64,000 bases of DNA from Clostridia bacterium (GCA_900757025.1 CAAEMG010000007.1:23339-87338); one strand, 5' to 3'; counted from the first letter of the stretch, positions 26,266 to 35,595 are shown. A program made the numbers and translations. Notes: a model not told the origin generated them from the letters alone.

Positions 26266-26272
26266 ACACAAA

Positions 26273-26302
26273 AAAGGCACATGACATCCGCCATGTGCCT
26301 TT
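26273..26302 (-). terminator. Terminator of rubrerythrin
   Basis: AAAGGCACATG and CATGTGCCTTT form an 11-bp stem; on the minus strand it is followed by a T-rich stretch. It lies 22 bases after the rbr stop. Confidence 0.8.
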
Positions 26303-26324
26303 AATCTCTTTAACAGCCACAAAA

Positions 26325-26864
26325 TCAATAATTTTCAGCCTTAATCTGGAAATACTTCTGAGGATGATTGCACACAGGACAAACCTCCGGTGCGGATTTT
26401 CCTATATGAATGTGTCCGCAGTTTGCACACTGCCAAACCACATCTCCGTCCTTTGAAAATACAATTCCTTTTTCAATATTCTGGAAAAGCTTTCTGTATC
26501 TTTCCTCATGTTCTTTTTCTATTGCCGCAACGCCCTCAAAAAGCTGTGCTATTTCTTCAAAGCCCTCTTCTCTTGCTTCTTTTGCAAATGTAGGGTACAT
26601 TTCTGTCCATTCATAGTTTTCGCCTGTTGCCGCCGCCACAAGGTTTGAAAGAGTGTCCTTTACAACGCCGCCTTCAAGCAGCTTAAACCATATTTTTGCG
26701 TGTTCCTTTTCGTTGTCAGCCGTTTCTTCAAAAATATTTCCGATCTGAACATATCCGTCGCTTTTTGCCTTTGAAGCAAAGTATCTGTATTTATTTGTAG
26801 CTTCGCTTTCCCCTGCATAAGCCGCCATCAAGTTTTTTTCTGTTTTTGTTCCTTTAAGTTCCAT
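26325..26864 (-). CDS. rbr: Rubrerythrin
   Basis: Non-haem di-iron peroxidase that removes hydrogen peroxide in anaerobes. Of 179 residues, the N-terminal ferritin-like four-helix domain has the Glu/ExxH ligands ([40 protein letters not shown]). The C-terminal rubredoxin domain has CANC and CPVC pairs. GGAGGG is 4 bases before the ATG ending at 26864. A Fur/PerR-like box lies in the promoter region, in keeping with peroxide control. Confidence 0.96.
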   Translation of the reverse strand: MELKGTKTEKNLMAAYAGESEATNKYRYFASKAKSDGYVQIGNIFEETADNEKEHAKIWFKLLEGGVVKDTLSNLVAAATGENYEWTEMYPTFAKEAREEGFEEIAQLFEGVAAIEKEHEERYRKLFQNIEKGIVFSKDGDVVWQCANCGHIHIGKSAPEVCPVCNHPQKYFQIKAENY

Positions 26865-26900
26865 AATACCCTCCACTTTATTTGATACTTATTATTAATC

Positions 26901-26953
26901 GATAATCATTATTTTTTGTGTTCTTATTATAACTCTTTTTTCAAAAAAATCAA
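26901..26953 (-). promoter_or_regulatory. rbr promoter and PerR/Fur-like box
   Basis: Minus strand -35 TTGATT (26948-26953), 16-base spacer, -10 TATAAT (26926-26931). Just downstream AATAATGATTATC (26901-26913) resembles the Fur-family palindrome ATAATNATTAT. PerR is the likeliest binder given the gene, by inference. Confidence 0.65.
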
Positions 26954-26956
26954 TAT

Positions 26957-27598
26957 TTATTTTTCTTTTTTCCCCAATAAATACCCGACAAAATAAAAAA
27001 TATACCCAAGCACAATAAAAAATACCGACATAAGAACTATGTTTTTAAAAACGGCACTAAAGCCATAAACATCCAATGCCATAAAGTTATAAGGATACCT
27101 GCTTTCCTGGTTTGGATAAAACTGCCCTATATGAGCCACAACAACAGTAAAAATCACATAGGCATATGGAAAAATAATCCAAAGCAAAGGGTCATATATT
27201 TTATAACAGCCTTTTTTGTCAAATATAAGCCAGTCTGCCACAACGCACACAGGAATAAAAACGTGTACAATAAAATTTCCCAATACATCTGACTTCATAA
27301 ATAAATCATATGCCGTATATGGTTCAGATTTAAGAATTGTATTATAAACAACCCCGGTAACGGTTATCATCATAATAACAGCACCTTTAAACCTTAAAAA
27401 GCTTCGGTTCTGGCTTATTTTAGGGTTTGCCAGAAGCAGAAAATATATTACCGTAACAATAATGTTGCTTATAACCGTAAAGTGCATAAATTTATATGCC
27501 GGCGGAGCACCACGCAAAAAATCCAAATGCAGATACAATCCCGTAAAACCTCCGACGGCTATTATTCCCTTAAAAATACGGCTTAATTTGTCTTTCAT
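26957..27598 (-). CDS. Pr6Pr-family integral membrane protein
   Basis: A 213-residue protein with six predicted membrane segments and no large soluble domain. The repeated aromatic and polar membrane residues (HFTVISNIIVTVIYF, DVLGNFIVHVFIPV, PYAYVIFTVVVAHIG) match the Pr6Pr/FAR-17a-like group of Bacillota. Its biochemical role is unknown. GGAGGG precedes the ATG. It stands alone between the rbr promoter and a ferredoxin gene on the other strand. Confidence 0.75.
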   Translation of the reverse strand: MKDKLSRIFKGIIAVGGFTGLYLHLDFLRGAPPAYKFMHFTVISNIIVTVIYFLLLANPKISQNRSFLRFKGAVIMMITVTGVVYNTILKSEPYTAYDLFMKSDVLGNFIVHVFIPVCVVADWLIFDKKGCYKIYDPLLWIIFPYAYVIFTVVVAHIGQFYPNQESRYPYNFMALDVYGFSAVFKNIVLMSVFFIVLGYIFYFVGYLLGKKEK

Positions 27599-27721
27599 TT
27601 ACATCCCTCCGTAAACTGAATTATACTTCAATAATATACCAAAAAATCGCTTTAAAAAAGCATTATATTAACCAAAAACGGGCATACTTTTTCTAAATTA
27701 TAATAGAAAGGACTGAAAAAA

Positions 27722-27904
27722 ATGGTTTACAGAGTAAATGAAAATTGCATTGGCTGTGGAATGTGCGAAAGTCTTTGTCCGGAAGTTTTTTATATTAACA
27801 ATGAAAATGTTGCCGAAGCAAAATCTTTTGTTCCCGATGGCTGTGCCGACGCTGCGGAAGATGCACGAAAAAGCTGTCCTGTGGACGCAATAGAAAAAGA
27901 ATAA
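27722..27904 (+). CDS. Small [4Fe-4S] ferredoxin
   Basis: A 60-residue electron carrier with CIGCGMCESLCP (CxxCxxC, residues 9-15 plus) and a distal CP in KSCPVDAIE, which together ligate one 4Fe-4S cluster. The middle is acidic and lacks the second CxxCxxC, so this is the monocluster type. GAAAGGA precedes the ATG and a strong terminator follows at once, so it is a single-gene unit. The redox partner is not evident from the neighbours. Confidence 0.92.
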   Translation: MVYRVNENCIGCGMCESLCPEVFYINNENVAEAKSFVPDGCADAAEDARKSCPVDAIEKE

Positions 27905-27907
27905 GCA

Positions 27908-27941
27908 AAAAGCCTGTTTCATTTTACCGAAACAGGCTTTT
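27908..27941. terminator. Bidirectional terminator between ferredoxin and gpsA
   Basis: AAAGCCTGTTTC and GAAACAGGCTTT stem, with A- and T-runs on both sides. It serves the ferredoxin on plus and the end of the gpsA operon on minus. Confidence 0.88.
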
Positions 27942-27954
27942 AAATATCATTTAT

Positions 27955-28965
27955 TTATTCGTTTTTAAGGAAATTTATTTCGTCTTTTGAAGAACGCATC
28001 ATAAGCTCTATAACAGCCTTTCTTGCATCCTTTCCTTCATAAAGAACCTCATTTATTGCCTTTATTATAGGCATATCCACATTATATTTTTCGGAAAACA
28101 TAAGAGCGGCTTTTGCCGTATTTGCTCCTTCAACAACCATATGAACCTCTGTAAGAGTTTCTTCAAGGCTTTTGCCCTGTCCAAGAAGTATGCCGGCTCT
28201 TCTGTTTCGTGAGTGCATACTTGTGCAGGTAACAATAAGGTCACCAACGCCGGAAAGCCCCATAAATGTTTCAAGTTTTCCGCCCATTGCTATTCCCAAA
28301 CGGCATATTTCGGCAAGTCCTCTTGTTATAAGGGCTGCTTTTGTGTTGTCGCCAAAGCCAAGGCCGTCGCTCATTCCTGCCGCAAGGGCAATTATATTTT
28401 TAAGTGCCGCACCCATTTCCATACCTATTGTATCGGCGTTTGTATAGAGCCTGAATGTAGGGTTTCCAAATTCCGCCTGAACCATTTTTGCCGTTGCCAT
28501 ATTGTCGCAGGAAACGGCACAAACCGTAGGTATTCCCTTACCAACTTCTTCTGCATGGGTAGGGCCAACCATTGTGCATACTTCGCACTGTGGAACACAT
28601 TCTTTTATAACCTGTGAAAGTCTTAAATAGGTTCCGCCTTCAAGGCCTTTTGCCACGTTTACTATAATCTGTCCTTCTTTTAATATAGGAGAAAAACGCG
28701 TCATTGTTGTTCTTACGTGTTTTGAAGGAACGGCATTTATTACTATTTCCGCATTTTCAACAGCCTCTTTATCGTCTGCTGTAACCTTAATTGTTTCTCT
28801 TACAGGTATATTGGGAAGATATTCGCTGTTTTCGCCATTTTCCTTTATGGCTTTTGCCGCCTCTTCCCTTCTGCACCAAATTGTTACATCATGTCCGTAT
28901 TTATCCAGCATAACGGCAAGGGCAGTTCCCCATCCGCCGGAGCCTATAACCGATACTTTTTTCAT
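27955..28965 (-). CDS. gpsA: Glycerol-3-phosphate dehydrogenase [NAD(P)+]
   Basis: Reduces dihydroxyacetone phosphate to sn-glycerol 3-phosphate for phospholipid synthesis. Of 336 residues, the Rossmann start VIGSGGWGTALAVML, NAVPSKHVRTTM, VNVAKGLEGGT, GPTHAEEVGKGIPT and the catalytic Lys region GAALKNIIALAAGMSDGLGFGDNTKAALITRG are present. Its product is the PlsY substrate, and plsY is the gene before it. AAGGAGG precedes the ATG. It is the last gene of the seven-gene unit from rnhB. Confidence 0.96.
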   Translation of the reverse strand: MKKVSVIGSGGWGTALAVMLDKYGHDVTIWCRREEAAKAIKENGENSEYLPNIPVRETIKVTADDKEAVENAEIVINAVPSKHVRTTMTRFSPILKEGQIIVNVAKGLEGGTYLRLSQVIKECVPQCEVCTMVGPTHAEEVGKGIPTVCAVSCDNMATAKMVQAEFGNPTFRLYTNADTIGMEMGAALKNIIALAAGMSDGLGFGDNTKAALITRGLAEICRLGIAMGGKLETFMGLSGVGDLIVTCTSMHSRNRRAGILLGQGKSLEETLTEVHMVVEGANTAKAALMFSEKYNVDMPIIKAINEVLYEGKDARKAVIELMMRSSKDEINFLKNE

Positions 28966-29071
28966 ACTGAAAACCTCCTTTGGCAGTTAGGTGTGTACCA
29001 ATAAGAAAACATATAAAAGTTAAGCAACTTTCGGCATTTCAAAATTTATGCTTTCTTATTCGGGCGCACCC

Positions 29072-29680
29072 TTACGCCTGCTTCTTTTTATAAAGGCTTC
29101 TTTCGTTGCCGTGAATAATTCTTTCTATATTGGCTCTGTGCTGATATGCCGCCAAAACCATCATTAAAGATACAACTAATGTAATCTCGTTTCCGGCACC
29201 TGTAAAATAGCAGGCAAAAGGAACGGTAATAACAAACATAAGAGAACCCATTGAAACATAGCCCTTTATAAGCACGCCTATTATTCCCAATCCGTAGGAA
29301 AAAGCCGCTATCCAAGGGCTTACGGTTACGCTTAGGCACATTATAAGCCCTATTGTTGCCGCAATTCCTTTTCCGCCTTTAAAAGAAAGATAAAAAGGAA
29401 AATCGTGGCCCAATACGGCTCCTGCCGAAGCGTAAACTCCTGCAACAATGCTTCTGCCGAAAATATGGTAGGCTATTACAAAAGCCAAAACAGCTTTTAA
29501 AATATCACAGGTAAAAGTAATTGCCGCAGCTTTTTTGCCCAAAACCCTGAGGGCATTTGTTGAGCCTAAATTTCCGCTGCCGTATTTTCTTATGTCTTTA
29601 TGCCAAATTTTTCCCACTATGTAGGCTGACTGTATGCAGCCGATAAAATATCCGAGAACCAAACAAATAAGCCTGAACAT
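29072..29680 (-). CDS. plsY: Acyl-phosphate glycerol-3-phosphate acyltransferase PlsY
   Basis: Membrane enzyme adding the first acyl chain to glycerol 3-phosphate from acyl-phosphate. Of 202 residues with about five to six membrane segments, the conserved loops are GYFIGCIQSAYIVGK, KYGSGNLGSTNALRVLGKK, GHDFPFYLSFKGGKGIAATIG and AYQHRANIERIIHGNE. Its ATG shares one base with the der stop (TAATG). With gpsA next, it forms a phospholipid entry module. Confidence 0.95.
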   Translation of the reverse strand: MFRLICLVLGYFIGCIQSAYIVGKIWHKDIRKYGSGNLGSTNALRVLGKKAAAITFTCDILKAVLAFVIAYHIFGRSIVAGVYASAGAVLGHDFPFYLSFKGGKGIAATIGLIMCLSVTVSPWIAAFSYGLGIIGVLIKGYVSMGSLMFVITVPFACYFTGAGNEITLVVSLMMVLAAYQHRANIERIIHGNERSLYKKKQA

Positions 29681-31011
29681 TATTCCTTTTCACCCTTTTC
29701 ACGAACGATAAAATGTATAGGTGTTCCGCTGAAGCCGAAAGCATCTCTAAGCTGATTTTCAAGGTATCTTCTGTATGAGAAGTGCATAAGCTCTCTGCTG
29801 TTTACGAATATAACAAATGTAGGCGGCTTTGTGCTTACCTGTGTCATATAGTATATTCTAAGCTGTTTGCCCTTGTCACTTGGCGGCTGCTGCATAGCCA
29901 TGGCTTCTATAAGAACATCGTTAAGCACACCTGTGCTTATTCTTATGTTGTGGTTTTCGTTTACAACTTTTATTGTATCTATAAGCTTTGAAACTCTCTG
30001 TCCTGTTTTTGCACTTATAAACACCCTTGGGGCATAAGGCATATATGCAAGCTCGTTTGCAATATCTTTAAGGAACTTATTCATTGTTTTGTCGTCTTTT
30101 TCAACGCTGTCCCATTTATTTACGGCTATTATTGCAGCCTTTCCTCTTTCGTGGGCAATTCCGGCAATTTTTGTATCCTGATCCGTAATGCCTTCGTTTG
30201 CGTCTATAACAAGTATTGCAACGTCACATCTTTCAACAGCCGAAACGGCTCTTATTATGCTGAAACGCTCGATTTCTTCTTTAATTTTGCTTTTTCTTCT
30301 CATTCCCGCTGTGTCTATAAACACAAACTTCTGTCCGTTTATCTCTATAGGGGAATCTATTGCATCTCTTGTTGTGCCTGGGATATTGCTTACTATAAGC
30401 CTGTCCTCTCCGAGAATACTGTTTACAAGCGAAGATTTGCCTACGTTTGGCTTACCTATAATGGCAACCTTTATAACGTCCTCTTCTTCAATATTGTCGC
30501 TGCCTTCCGGGAAGTAGCCTGTAACTACTTCAAGAAGGTCGCCAAGACCAAGCATTTGTCCTGCGGAAATAGGAATAGGCTCACCCATGCCGAGGCTGTA
30601 AAATTCATATACGTCAAGATTTTCTTTACGCATATTGTCTACCTTGTTTACGGCAAGAACAACAGGCTTTTTGCTCTTTCTGAGCATATGGGCAACTTGA
30701 AGGTCATCTTCCGTTACGCCCTGTTTAACATCTGTTACAAATATAATAACGTCTGCCGTTTCAATGGCTATTTCTGCCTGAACTATAATCTGTTTAAGTA
30801 TAACGTCCTCTGTTCCCGGTTCCATACCGCCTGTATCTATAAGTGTAAAACGGTAATTAAGCCAGTCTACATCGGCATATATTCTGTCTCTTGTAACGCC
30901 GGGAGTATCCTGAACTATTGAAATTCTTTCGCCGGCAAGCTTATTGAAAAGTGTGGATTTGCCTACATTCGGCCTGCCCACAACTGCAACAATGGGTTTA
31001 ACTTTACTCAT
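29680..31011 (-). CDS. der: Ribosome biogenesis GTPase Der (EngA)
   Basis: Double GTPase needed for 50S assembly. Of 443 residues, G domain 1 has GRPNVGKST (about 11-19), DTGG and NKVD; G domain 2 has GKPNVGKSS (about 185-193), [11 protein letters not shown] and NKWD. A KH-like C-terminal domain ends with [15 protein letters not shown]. The protein is full length. It lies in the rnhB-to-gpsA operon, 18 bases after the DUF512 gene. Confidence 0.97.
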   Translation of the reverse strand: MSKVKPIVAVVGRPNVGKSTLFNKLAGERISIVQDTPGVTRDRIYADVDWLNYRFTLIDTGGMEPGTEDVILKQIIVQAEIAIETADVIIFVTDVKQGVTEDDLQVAHMLRKSKKPVVLAVNKVDNMRKENLDVYEFYSLGMGEPIPISAGQMLGLGDLLEVVTGYFPEGSDNIEEEDVIKVAIIGKPNVGKSSLVNSILGEDRLIVSNIPGTTRDAIDSPIEINGQKFVFIDTAGMRRKSKIKEEIERFSIIRAVSAVERCDVAILVIDANEGITDQDTKIAGIAHERGKAAIIAVNKWDSVEKDDKTMNKFLKDIANELAYMPYAPRVFISAKTGQRVSKLIDTIKVVNENHNIRISTGVLNDVLIEAMAMQQPPSDKGKQLRIYYMTQVSTKPPTFVIFVNSRELMHFSYRRYLENQLRDAFGFSGTPIHFIVREKGEKE

Positions 31012-31029
31012 TTTTTCTCCTCCGTAAAT

Positions 31030-32442
31030 TTATCTGTGTTTTTTATTATATTTTTGTTTTTTGTGTTGTTTCGGCTGTTTATGCGGTTTTGTTTCTTCGT
31101 TTTTTTCCAAAAGTGTTTTTATAAAATCACTGCCGCTTTCGCCTGTGGTTTTTACTTTTATATTAAGCCTTTTTTCTATATCGGCAAGTGTCAAATCGTC
31201 AAGAAGTGTTGTTTCTCCGCTTCTTAATATGCTTTTAGGCAGACAAAGATATTCTCCAAGTGGCTTTCCTTCAAGCTGGCCTATTATATCCTGCCCCGTA
31301 AGAAGCCCCGCAACGGTTATCTTTCCGCCGAAAAATTCATTTTTAATTTCATATGTGTGTATGGTAAGGTTTTCATATTTTTCTTCAAGCCTTTTGCAAA
31401 GACCGTCTATAAACCAGAAAGCAGCCTCTCCCGTGGCAACGGAAATCTCTTTTTTAAGCGAACTGTCGGCTTTAATTTTTTCAAAATATTCGTCAAACTC
31501 CTCTTTCATAAGAGAAATCATACCTACGCCGTTTTCAAACTGTGAAAAATCTTCGTATCTTTCACATGGCGGCATTGGAACACCGGCATTTATATAAAAC
31601 TCGTCGGAAATAAAAACAAATGACGAGCCTATTTCTTCTTTAAGCTTTCTCTGCCATTTTTCCACAAGTTCTATAACCGCCAAGCTGTCCTCTTTTTCAA
31701 AGGGCTGCATGGGGAAAAGTCCGTCACGATACCTTGTTATTCCGACAGGCACAACGGAAAGGCTTTTTGCGTGGGGATAAAACTCTGCCAAATCTTTTAT
31801 TGATTTTTCAAGTATTTTTCCGTCATTTACACCTTTGCACAAAACAATCTGAAGGTTCATTTCTATTCCCGCATCTGCCAGAAGGTGCATTCTTTTAAGC
31901 ACATTATCGGCAAAACGGTTATGAAGCATTTTTTTTCTAAGCTCCAAATCCGTTGTATGAACCGAAACGTTTATAGGCGAAAGATGATAATATATTATTC
32001 TTTGCAAATCCTCATCTTTCATATTAGTAAGAGTTACGTAGTTTCCCTGAAGGAATGAAAGACGGCTGTCATCATCTTTAAAATAAAGTGTTTCTCTCAT
32101 GCCTTTCGGAAGCTGGTCTATAAAGCAGAAAATACACTTGTTTCGGCAGCTTTTGGCTTCATCCATAAGCCCATCGGCAAAAACAATGCCCAAATCTTCA
32201 TAATAGTCCTTTTCTATTTCGGTTGTACATATTTCTCCCTGCTTTGTTTTTATCTCCAGCTCCACATATTCATCGTTTATAAGGTATCTGTAGTCAAAAA
32301 CATCTTCTACGGCTTTTCCGTTTATAGAAAGAAGTATATCACCTTTTTCAAGACCTATTTCCTCGGCTATGCTTCCTTTTTCAACTTTTACTATTATATT
32401 TTCTTTCTTTTCCTTACCTATGGTTCTTTTGCTAAGTTCCAT
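31030..32442 (-). CDS. DUF512 family protein: PDZ-like and radical-SAM-like
   Basis: A 470-residue protein with an N-terminal PDZ-like domain (about 15-75, EEIGLEKGDILLSINGKAVEDVFDY), then CRNKCIFCF (Cys 99, 103 and 106), a CxxxCxxC motif as in radical SAM enzymes, and a C-terminal DUF512 region with CERYEDFSQFENGVGMISLM. It is conserved next to der in Clostridia, but its reaction is unknown. The C-terminus is Lys- and His-rich. Ten bases separate it from pgeF. Confidence 0.85.
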   Translation of the reverse strand: MELSKRTIGKEKKENIIVKVEKGSIAEEIGLEKGDILLSINGKAVEDVFDYRYLINDEYVELEIKTKQGEICTTEIEKDYYEDLGIVFADGLMDEAKSCRNKCIFCFIDQLPKGMRETLYFKDDDSRLSFLQGNYVTLTNMKDEDLQRIIYYHLSPINVSVHTTDLELRKKMLHNRFADNVLKRMHLLADAGIEMNLQIVLCKGVNDGKILEKSIKDLAEFYPHAKSLSVVPVGITRYRDGLFPMQPFEKEDSLAVIELVEKWQRKLKEEIGSSFVFISDEFYINAGVPMPPCERYEDFSQFENGVGMISLMKEEFDEYFEKIKADSSLKKEISVATGEAAFWFIDGLCKRLEEKYENLTIHTYEIKNEFFGGKITVAGLLTGQDIIGQLEGKPLGEYLCLPKSILRSGETTLLDDLTLADIEKRLNIKVKTTGESGSDFIKTLLEKNEETKPHKQPKQHKKQKYNKKHR

Positions 32443-32451
32443 TTTTTCTCC

Positions 32452-33240
32452 TTATTTAAGGCATATATATGCAGCCATACTGCCCCTTTCGTTTCCCATT
32501 CTTCTATGGGAATAAAAAAGCTCTTCGCTGCACATTGTACATCTGTTTGTTACTTCAATATTTGTTACTCCGCAAGACTCCAAAAGTCTTTTGTTTATTC
32601 CCCACAAATCAATTTTATAGTGGTCGGCACAGTTTTTATCGTCAAATATAAATTCGTTGGCAAAATCCGCAGCCTTTTCAAATTCCTTAACAACAGGCTC
32701 GTCAACCTGAAAGCAGCATACGCCTATGGAAGGGCCTATTGCCGCCGCAATGTCTTTCGGTTCTGTTCCAAACTCTTCCTTCATTTTTTCAATAGTTTCA
32801 CAGCAGATTTTTTTTGCCGTTCCTCTCCAGCCGGAATGAATCATTGCCACAGCCTTATTTTTTGTATCAACCAAAAAAACAGGAACACAGTCTGCATGGA
32901 AAGTTGAAAGCACAACGCCTTTTTCATTGGTTATAAATGCGTCATAACCGGAAATGTCTTTTCCTATATCTTCTTTTGTTACTCTCAAAACCTTTTTGTC
33001 ATGCACCTGATGTCCGCATACAATGTTTTCAGGCTGCACATCTATAACGGAGCATATGCGTTTTATGTTTTCGTCAACATTTTCTTTTTCGTCGCCTCTT
33101 GTGTAGCTTACGTTAAGGCTGTCAAAAACGCCTTTGCTTACTCCGCCGACTCTTGTTGAAAAAGCATGGCTCACAAGCCCCGTTTCCTCTATATTTTTAA
33201 AAACACAATATTTAATGCCGTTTTTTTCTCGTATTTCCAT
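32452..33240 (-). CDS. pgeF: Peptidoglycan editing factor PgeF (YfiH/DUF152)
   Basis: Cytoplasmic metal enzyme of the former multicopper-oxidase-like DUF152 family; homologues hydrolyse wrongly incorporated muropeptide precursors or act as purine nucleoside enzymes. Of 262 residues, the metal and active-site elements GHQVHDKKVLRV, TFHADCVPVFLVD and IHSGWRGTAKKI plus IGPSIGVCCFQV are intact. It is 5 bases after yraN and 10 bases before the DUF512 gene. Confidence 0.9.
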   Translation of the reverse strand: MEIREKNGIKYCVFKNIEETGLVSHAFSTRVGGVSKGVFDSLNVSYTRGDEKENVDENIKRICSVIDVQPENIVCGHQVHDKKVLRVTKEDIGKDISGYDAFITNEKGVVLSTFHADCVPVFLVDTKNKAVAMIHSGWRGTAKKICCETIEKMKEEFGTEPKDIAAAIGPSIGVCCFQVDEPVVKEFEKAADFANEFIFDDKNCADHYKIDLWGINKRLLESCGVTNIEVTNRCTMCSEELFYSHRRMGNERGSMAAYICLK

Positions 33241-33245
33241 TTTTA

Positions 33246-33617
33246 TCAGCTCTCCCAGAAAGCATTTTCCGTATGGCGCATATAAAGCTTTCCGTCTTTT
33301 TCCAAAATTTCCGTTACGTCAAAACGAATATCTTTTCCATACAGATTTTTTTCATCAATATATTTTTTTGCCGTTTCGATTATTCTTTTTTGTTTTCTAA
33401 TGTCCACAGCTTCGCAGGGCATGCCCATGGCAAGGCTTTTTCTTGCCTTAACCTCAACAAACACAACTATGCCGTCCTTTTCCGCAACAATATCTATTTC
33501 TCCGCCTTTTCGGCAGTAGTTCATATTCAATATTTTGTAGCCTTTTTTATATAACTCTTTTGCGGCGGCTCTTTCTCCTCTGCTGCCCTTGCTTCTGTTC
33601 TCACTTTTGTTTTCCAT
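33246..33617 (-). CDS. YraN family endonuclease-like protein
   Basis: A 123-residue restriction-endonuclease-fold protein. GSRGERAAAKELYKKGYKILNMNYCRKGGEIDIVAEKDGIVVFVEVKAR shows the E...(GEID)...(EVK) nuclease core. It is commonly linked to rnhB, as here, where it follows after 3 bases. The biological role is unknown; activity on branched or damaged DNA has been proposed for relatives. Confidence 0.9.
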   Translation of the reverse strand: MENKSENRSKGSRGERAAAKELYKKGYKILNMNYCRKGGEIDIVAEKDGIVVFVEVKARKSLAMGMPCEAVDIRKQKRIIETAKKYIDEKNLYGKDIRFDVTEILEKDGKLYMRHTENAFWES

Positions 33618-33620
33618 TTT

Positions 33621-34385
33621 TTATATAAAGTTTTTAACAAATGTTTTTCTGTGTATAGAGCAAATTCCCTTTTCTTTTATGGCTTTTATATGTTCTGCCG
33701 AGCCGTAGCCCTTGTTTTGTGCAAAGCCGTATCCGGGATAAATTTTGTCGTACTCTTCCATCATTTTATCCCTTGTTACCTTTGCCACTATGCTTGCCGC
33801 ACCTATTGAAATGCTTTTTGCATCTCCCTTTATTATTGCCGTTTGGGGAACATCTATGAGGGGAATTGTTACGGCGTCTGCAAGAAGATGGTCTGGCTTA
33901 ACGGAAAGCTTAGATAATGCTTCTCTCATTGCCTTATATGTTGCCTGAAGAATGTTTATTTCGTCTATTTCCGCAGGGGAAACAATACCCACCGCATATG
34001 AAACAGCTCTTTCGGTAATAACCTTATAAAGTTCTTCTCTTTTTTGTGCCGAAAGTTTTTTGCTGTCATTTATGCCTTCTATAAGGTCATCTTTTTTCAG
34101 TATAACAACTGCCGCAGCAACAGGCCCTGCCAAAGGCCCTCTGCCAACCTCATCAACGCCTGCCACATAAACACAGCCTTCATCATAAAGTTTCTGTTCA
34201 TATTTATATATGCTTTTAAGCCTTTCCTGCTCGTCAAAATATGCTTGTTTTCGTTTTTTTGCCGTTTCCGTCAGCTTTATAACGCCTTTTCTTTCGTCAC
34301 TGCCGTAAAAAGCAATAAAATCATCAAGTTCTTTTAAAGTACATTTTTCAAGTTTTTCCTTTATTGACAAAACAGATTCAGCCAT
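33621..34385 (-). CDS. rnhB: Ribonuclease HII
   Basis: Removes RNA from RNA-DNA hybrids and single ribonucleotides from DNA. Of 254 residues, an N-terminal substrate-binding extension (about 1-70) precedes the catalytic core VAGVDEVGRGPLAGPVAAAV with the Asp-Glu pair, INDSKKLSAQKREELY and LLADAVTIP, and the C-terminal motif IHRKTFVKN. It is the first gene of a seven-gene operon. The start is the ATG ending at 34385. Confidence 0.96.
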   Translation of the reverse strand: MAESVLSIKEKLEKCTLKELDDFIAFYGSDERKGVIKLTETAKKRKQAYFDEQERLKSIYKYEQKLYDEGCVYVAGVDEVGRGPLAGPVAAAVVILKKDDLIEGINDSKKLSAQKREELYKVITERAVSYAVGIVSPAEIDEINILQATYKAMREALSKLSVKPDHLLADAVTIPLIDVPQTAIIKGDAKSISIGAASIVAKVTRDKMMEEYDKIYPGYGFAQNKGYGSAEHIKAIKEKGICSIHRKTFVKNFI

Positions 34386-34423
34386 TTTTCATACTTCCCC
34401 ATAAACATAATAATTCAAATTAA

Positions 34424-34452
34424 AGTATACACAAAAATAGTCTTTTTGTCCA
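34424..34452 (-). promoter_or_regulatory. Promoter of the rnhB-gpsA operon
   Basis: Minus strand -35 TGGACA (34447-34452), 17-base spacer, -10 TATACT (34424-34429), about 40 bases before rnhB. Confidence 0.7.
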
Positions 34453-34474
34453 ATTTTTTAAAGCCAAAAAGAAA

Positions 34475-34497
34475 AGCCTCGGCGTAATGCCAAGGCT
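34475..34497 (-). terminator. Terminator of the flavodoxin cluster
   Basis: AGCCTCGGC and GCCAAGGCT stem with a short loop; the minus strand continues TTTTCTTTTT. It lies about 90 bases past the flavodoxin stop. Confidence 0.8.
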
Positions 34498-34585
34498 GTT
34501 CTTTGTTGTGAGGGGTTATTGTTTTTGTATTGGAGAAAGTTATTTGGTAAAATTAATTTTTCAGTAAGTAATTATTATATTATTA

Positions 34586-35011
34586 TCAATATTTGGCAAA
34601 GCCTGCACCAAAGTCTTTGCATTTTGCAATACCGTCTGAATCAGGTGCTGAGTTAATAATAAGACCTTCATCATAAAGATTTGCGCTGTCGCTGTTTACT
34701 CTGTCCTGCCAGCTTCTCATCCAAGCACCGTCTCCCCAGCCGTATGAGCCGAAAAGAGCTATTTTCTTGCCTGAAAGATGACCTTCTATGCTTGTGAAGA
34801 ATGGGTCAAATTCTGATTCTTCAAGAACTTCATCACCCATTGCTGAGCATCCGAAAGCTATTCTTTCATAATCATCTACGCTGCCTTTAAAATCGCCTAC
34901 ATGAAATACTTCAACTTCGCTTCCGGCACTCTTCATGCCTTCTGCAATGGCGTTTGCCATGGCTTCCGTATTGCCTGTACCGCTCCAGTATATAACTGCT
35001 GCTTTTCCCAT
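34586..35011 (-). CDS. Flavodoxin
   Basis: A 141-residue FMN electron carrier. The phosphate-binding loop IYWSGTGNTEAMANAIAEG lies at about 7-25 (S/T-x-T-G-x-T pattern) and the flavin-stacking loop in FGSYGWGDGAWMRSW. Short-chain type. AGGAGG precedes the ATG. Flavodoxins often replace ferredoxin under iron limitation, which fits the palindromic operators found upstream of this cluster. It follows the DUF3793 gene by 17 bases. Confidence 0.94.
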   Translation of the reverse strand: MGKAAVIYWSGTGNTEAMANAIAEGMKSAGSEVEVFHVGDFKGSVDDYERIAFGCSAMGDEVLEESEFDPFFTSIEGHLSGKKIALFGSYGWGDGAWMRSWQDRVNSDSANLYDEGLIINSAPDSDGIAKCKDFGAGFAKY

Positions 35012-35028
35012 TTTAAAAAATCCTCCTT

Positions 35029-35595
35029 TTATGCTGCGCCCAATATTGTTTTAAATGACGCTTCTGACGAAATTATATTCTGTACAATGTGATAGCTTTT
35101 TGAAATTTTGCAAAACAAGTCCTTTGCTTTCTCTGCATTGCCGTATACTTTCCAATATCCGCACAATTTATAGTTATCGCCTTTATATTTTATAAAGCCG
35201 AAAACGTCTTCTTCGGGATAGCCGAGGAAAAAGCCTATTTCGTGAGGAAAAGAACCCGTTGAGCGAATTCTTTTGCCCAGATAGGAAAGCATTTCTTCCG
35301 TGGGGGTGGTTTTGGAAGAAGGATAACCTATAGTTTCAAGATAGGCCGATATGTTTTGTTTTAGAAGGGTGTTTTGAAGCACCGATTTTCTGTAGGCTAT
35401 TATAAAAAGCCTGTTTTTGCACCTGTACAGAGGTTTAAAATATATATCCTTTTGGCGGAAAAGAGTTTCATATGCAAGCAAAGTCATGCTGCACTCTCTT
35501 GCCTCCGCTATCGGACAGGAAAAAAGTGTGGCCTGTTTAACGCCCAAAATAGTTGGGGCACAGGAAGTTAAAATATTCTTTTCAACTGATTCCAT
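35029..35595 (-). CDS. DUF3793 family protein
   Basis: A 188-residue soluble protein of unknown function. It has the family elements CAPTILGVKQATLFSC near the start, FPHEIGFFLGYPEEDVFGFI in the middle and CGYWKVYGNAEKAKDLF near the end. Family members are frequently encoded beside flavodoxins in Clostridia, as here. An in-frame GTG 4 codons upstream overlaps the ribosome site, so the ATG ending at 35595 is preferred. A palindrome lies just before it. Confidence 0.8.
   Translation of the reverse strand: MESVEKNILTSCAPTILGVKQATLFSCPIAEARECSMTLLAYETLFRQKDIYFKPLYRCKNRLFIIAYRKSVLQNTLLKQNISAYLETIGYPSSKTTPTEEMLSYLGKRIRSTGSFPHEIGFFLGYPEEDVFGFIKYKGDNYKLCGYWKVYGNAEKAKDLFCKISKSYHIVQNIISSEASFKTILGAA

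Noticed and set aside
30151..30921. Plus-strand frame of about 256 codons over der
   Set aside because: Antisense shadow of der; Tyr-, Cys- and Asn-rich composition typical of a reverse reading of AT-rich coding sequence.
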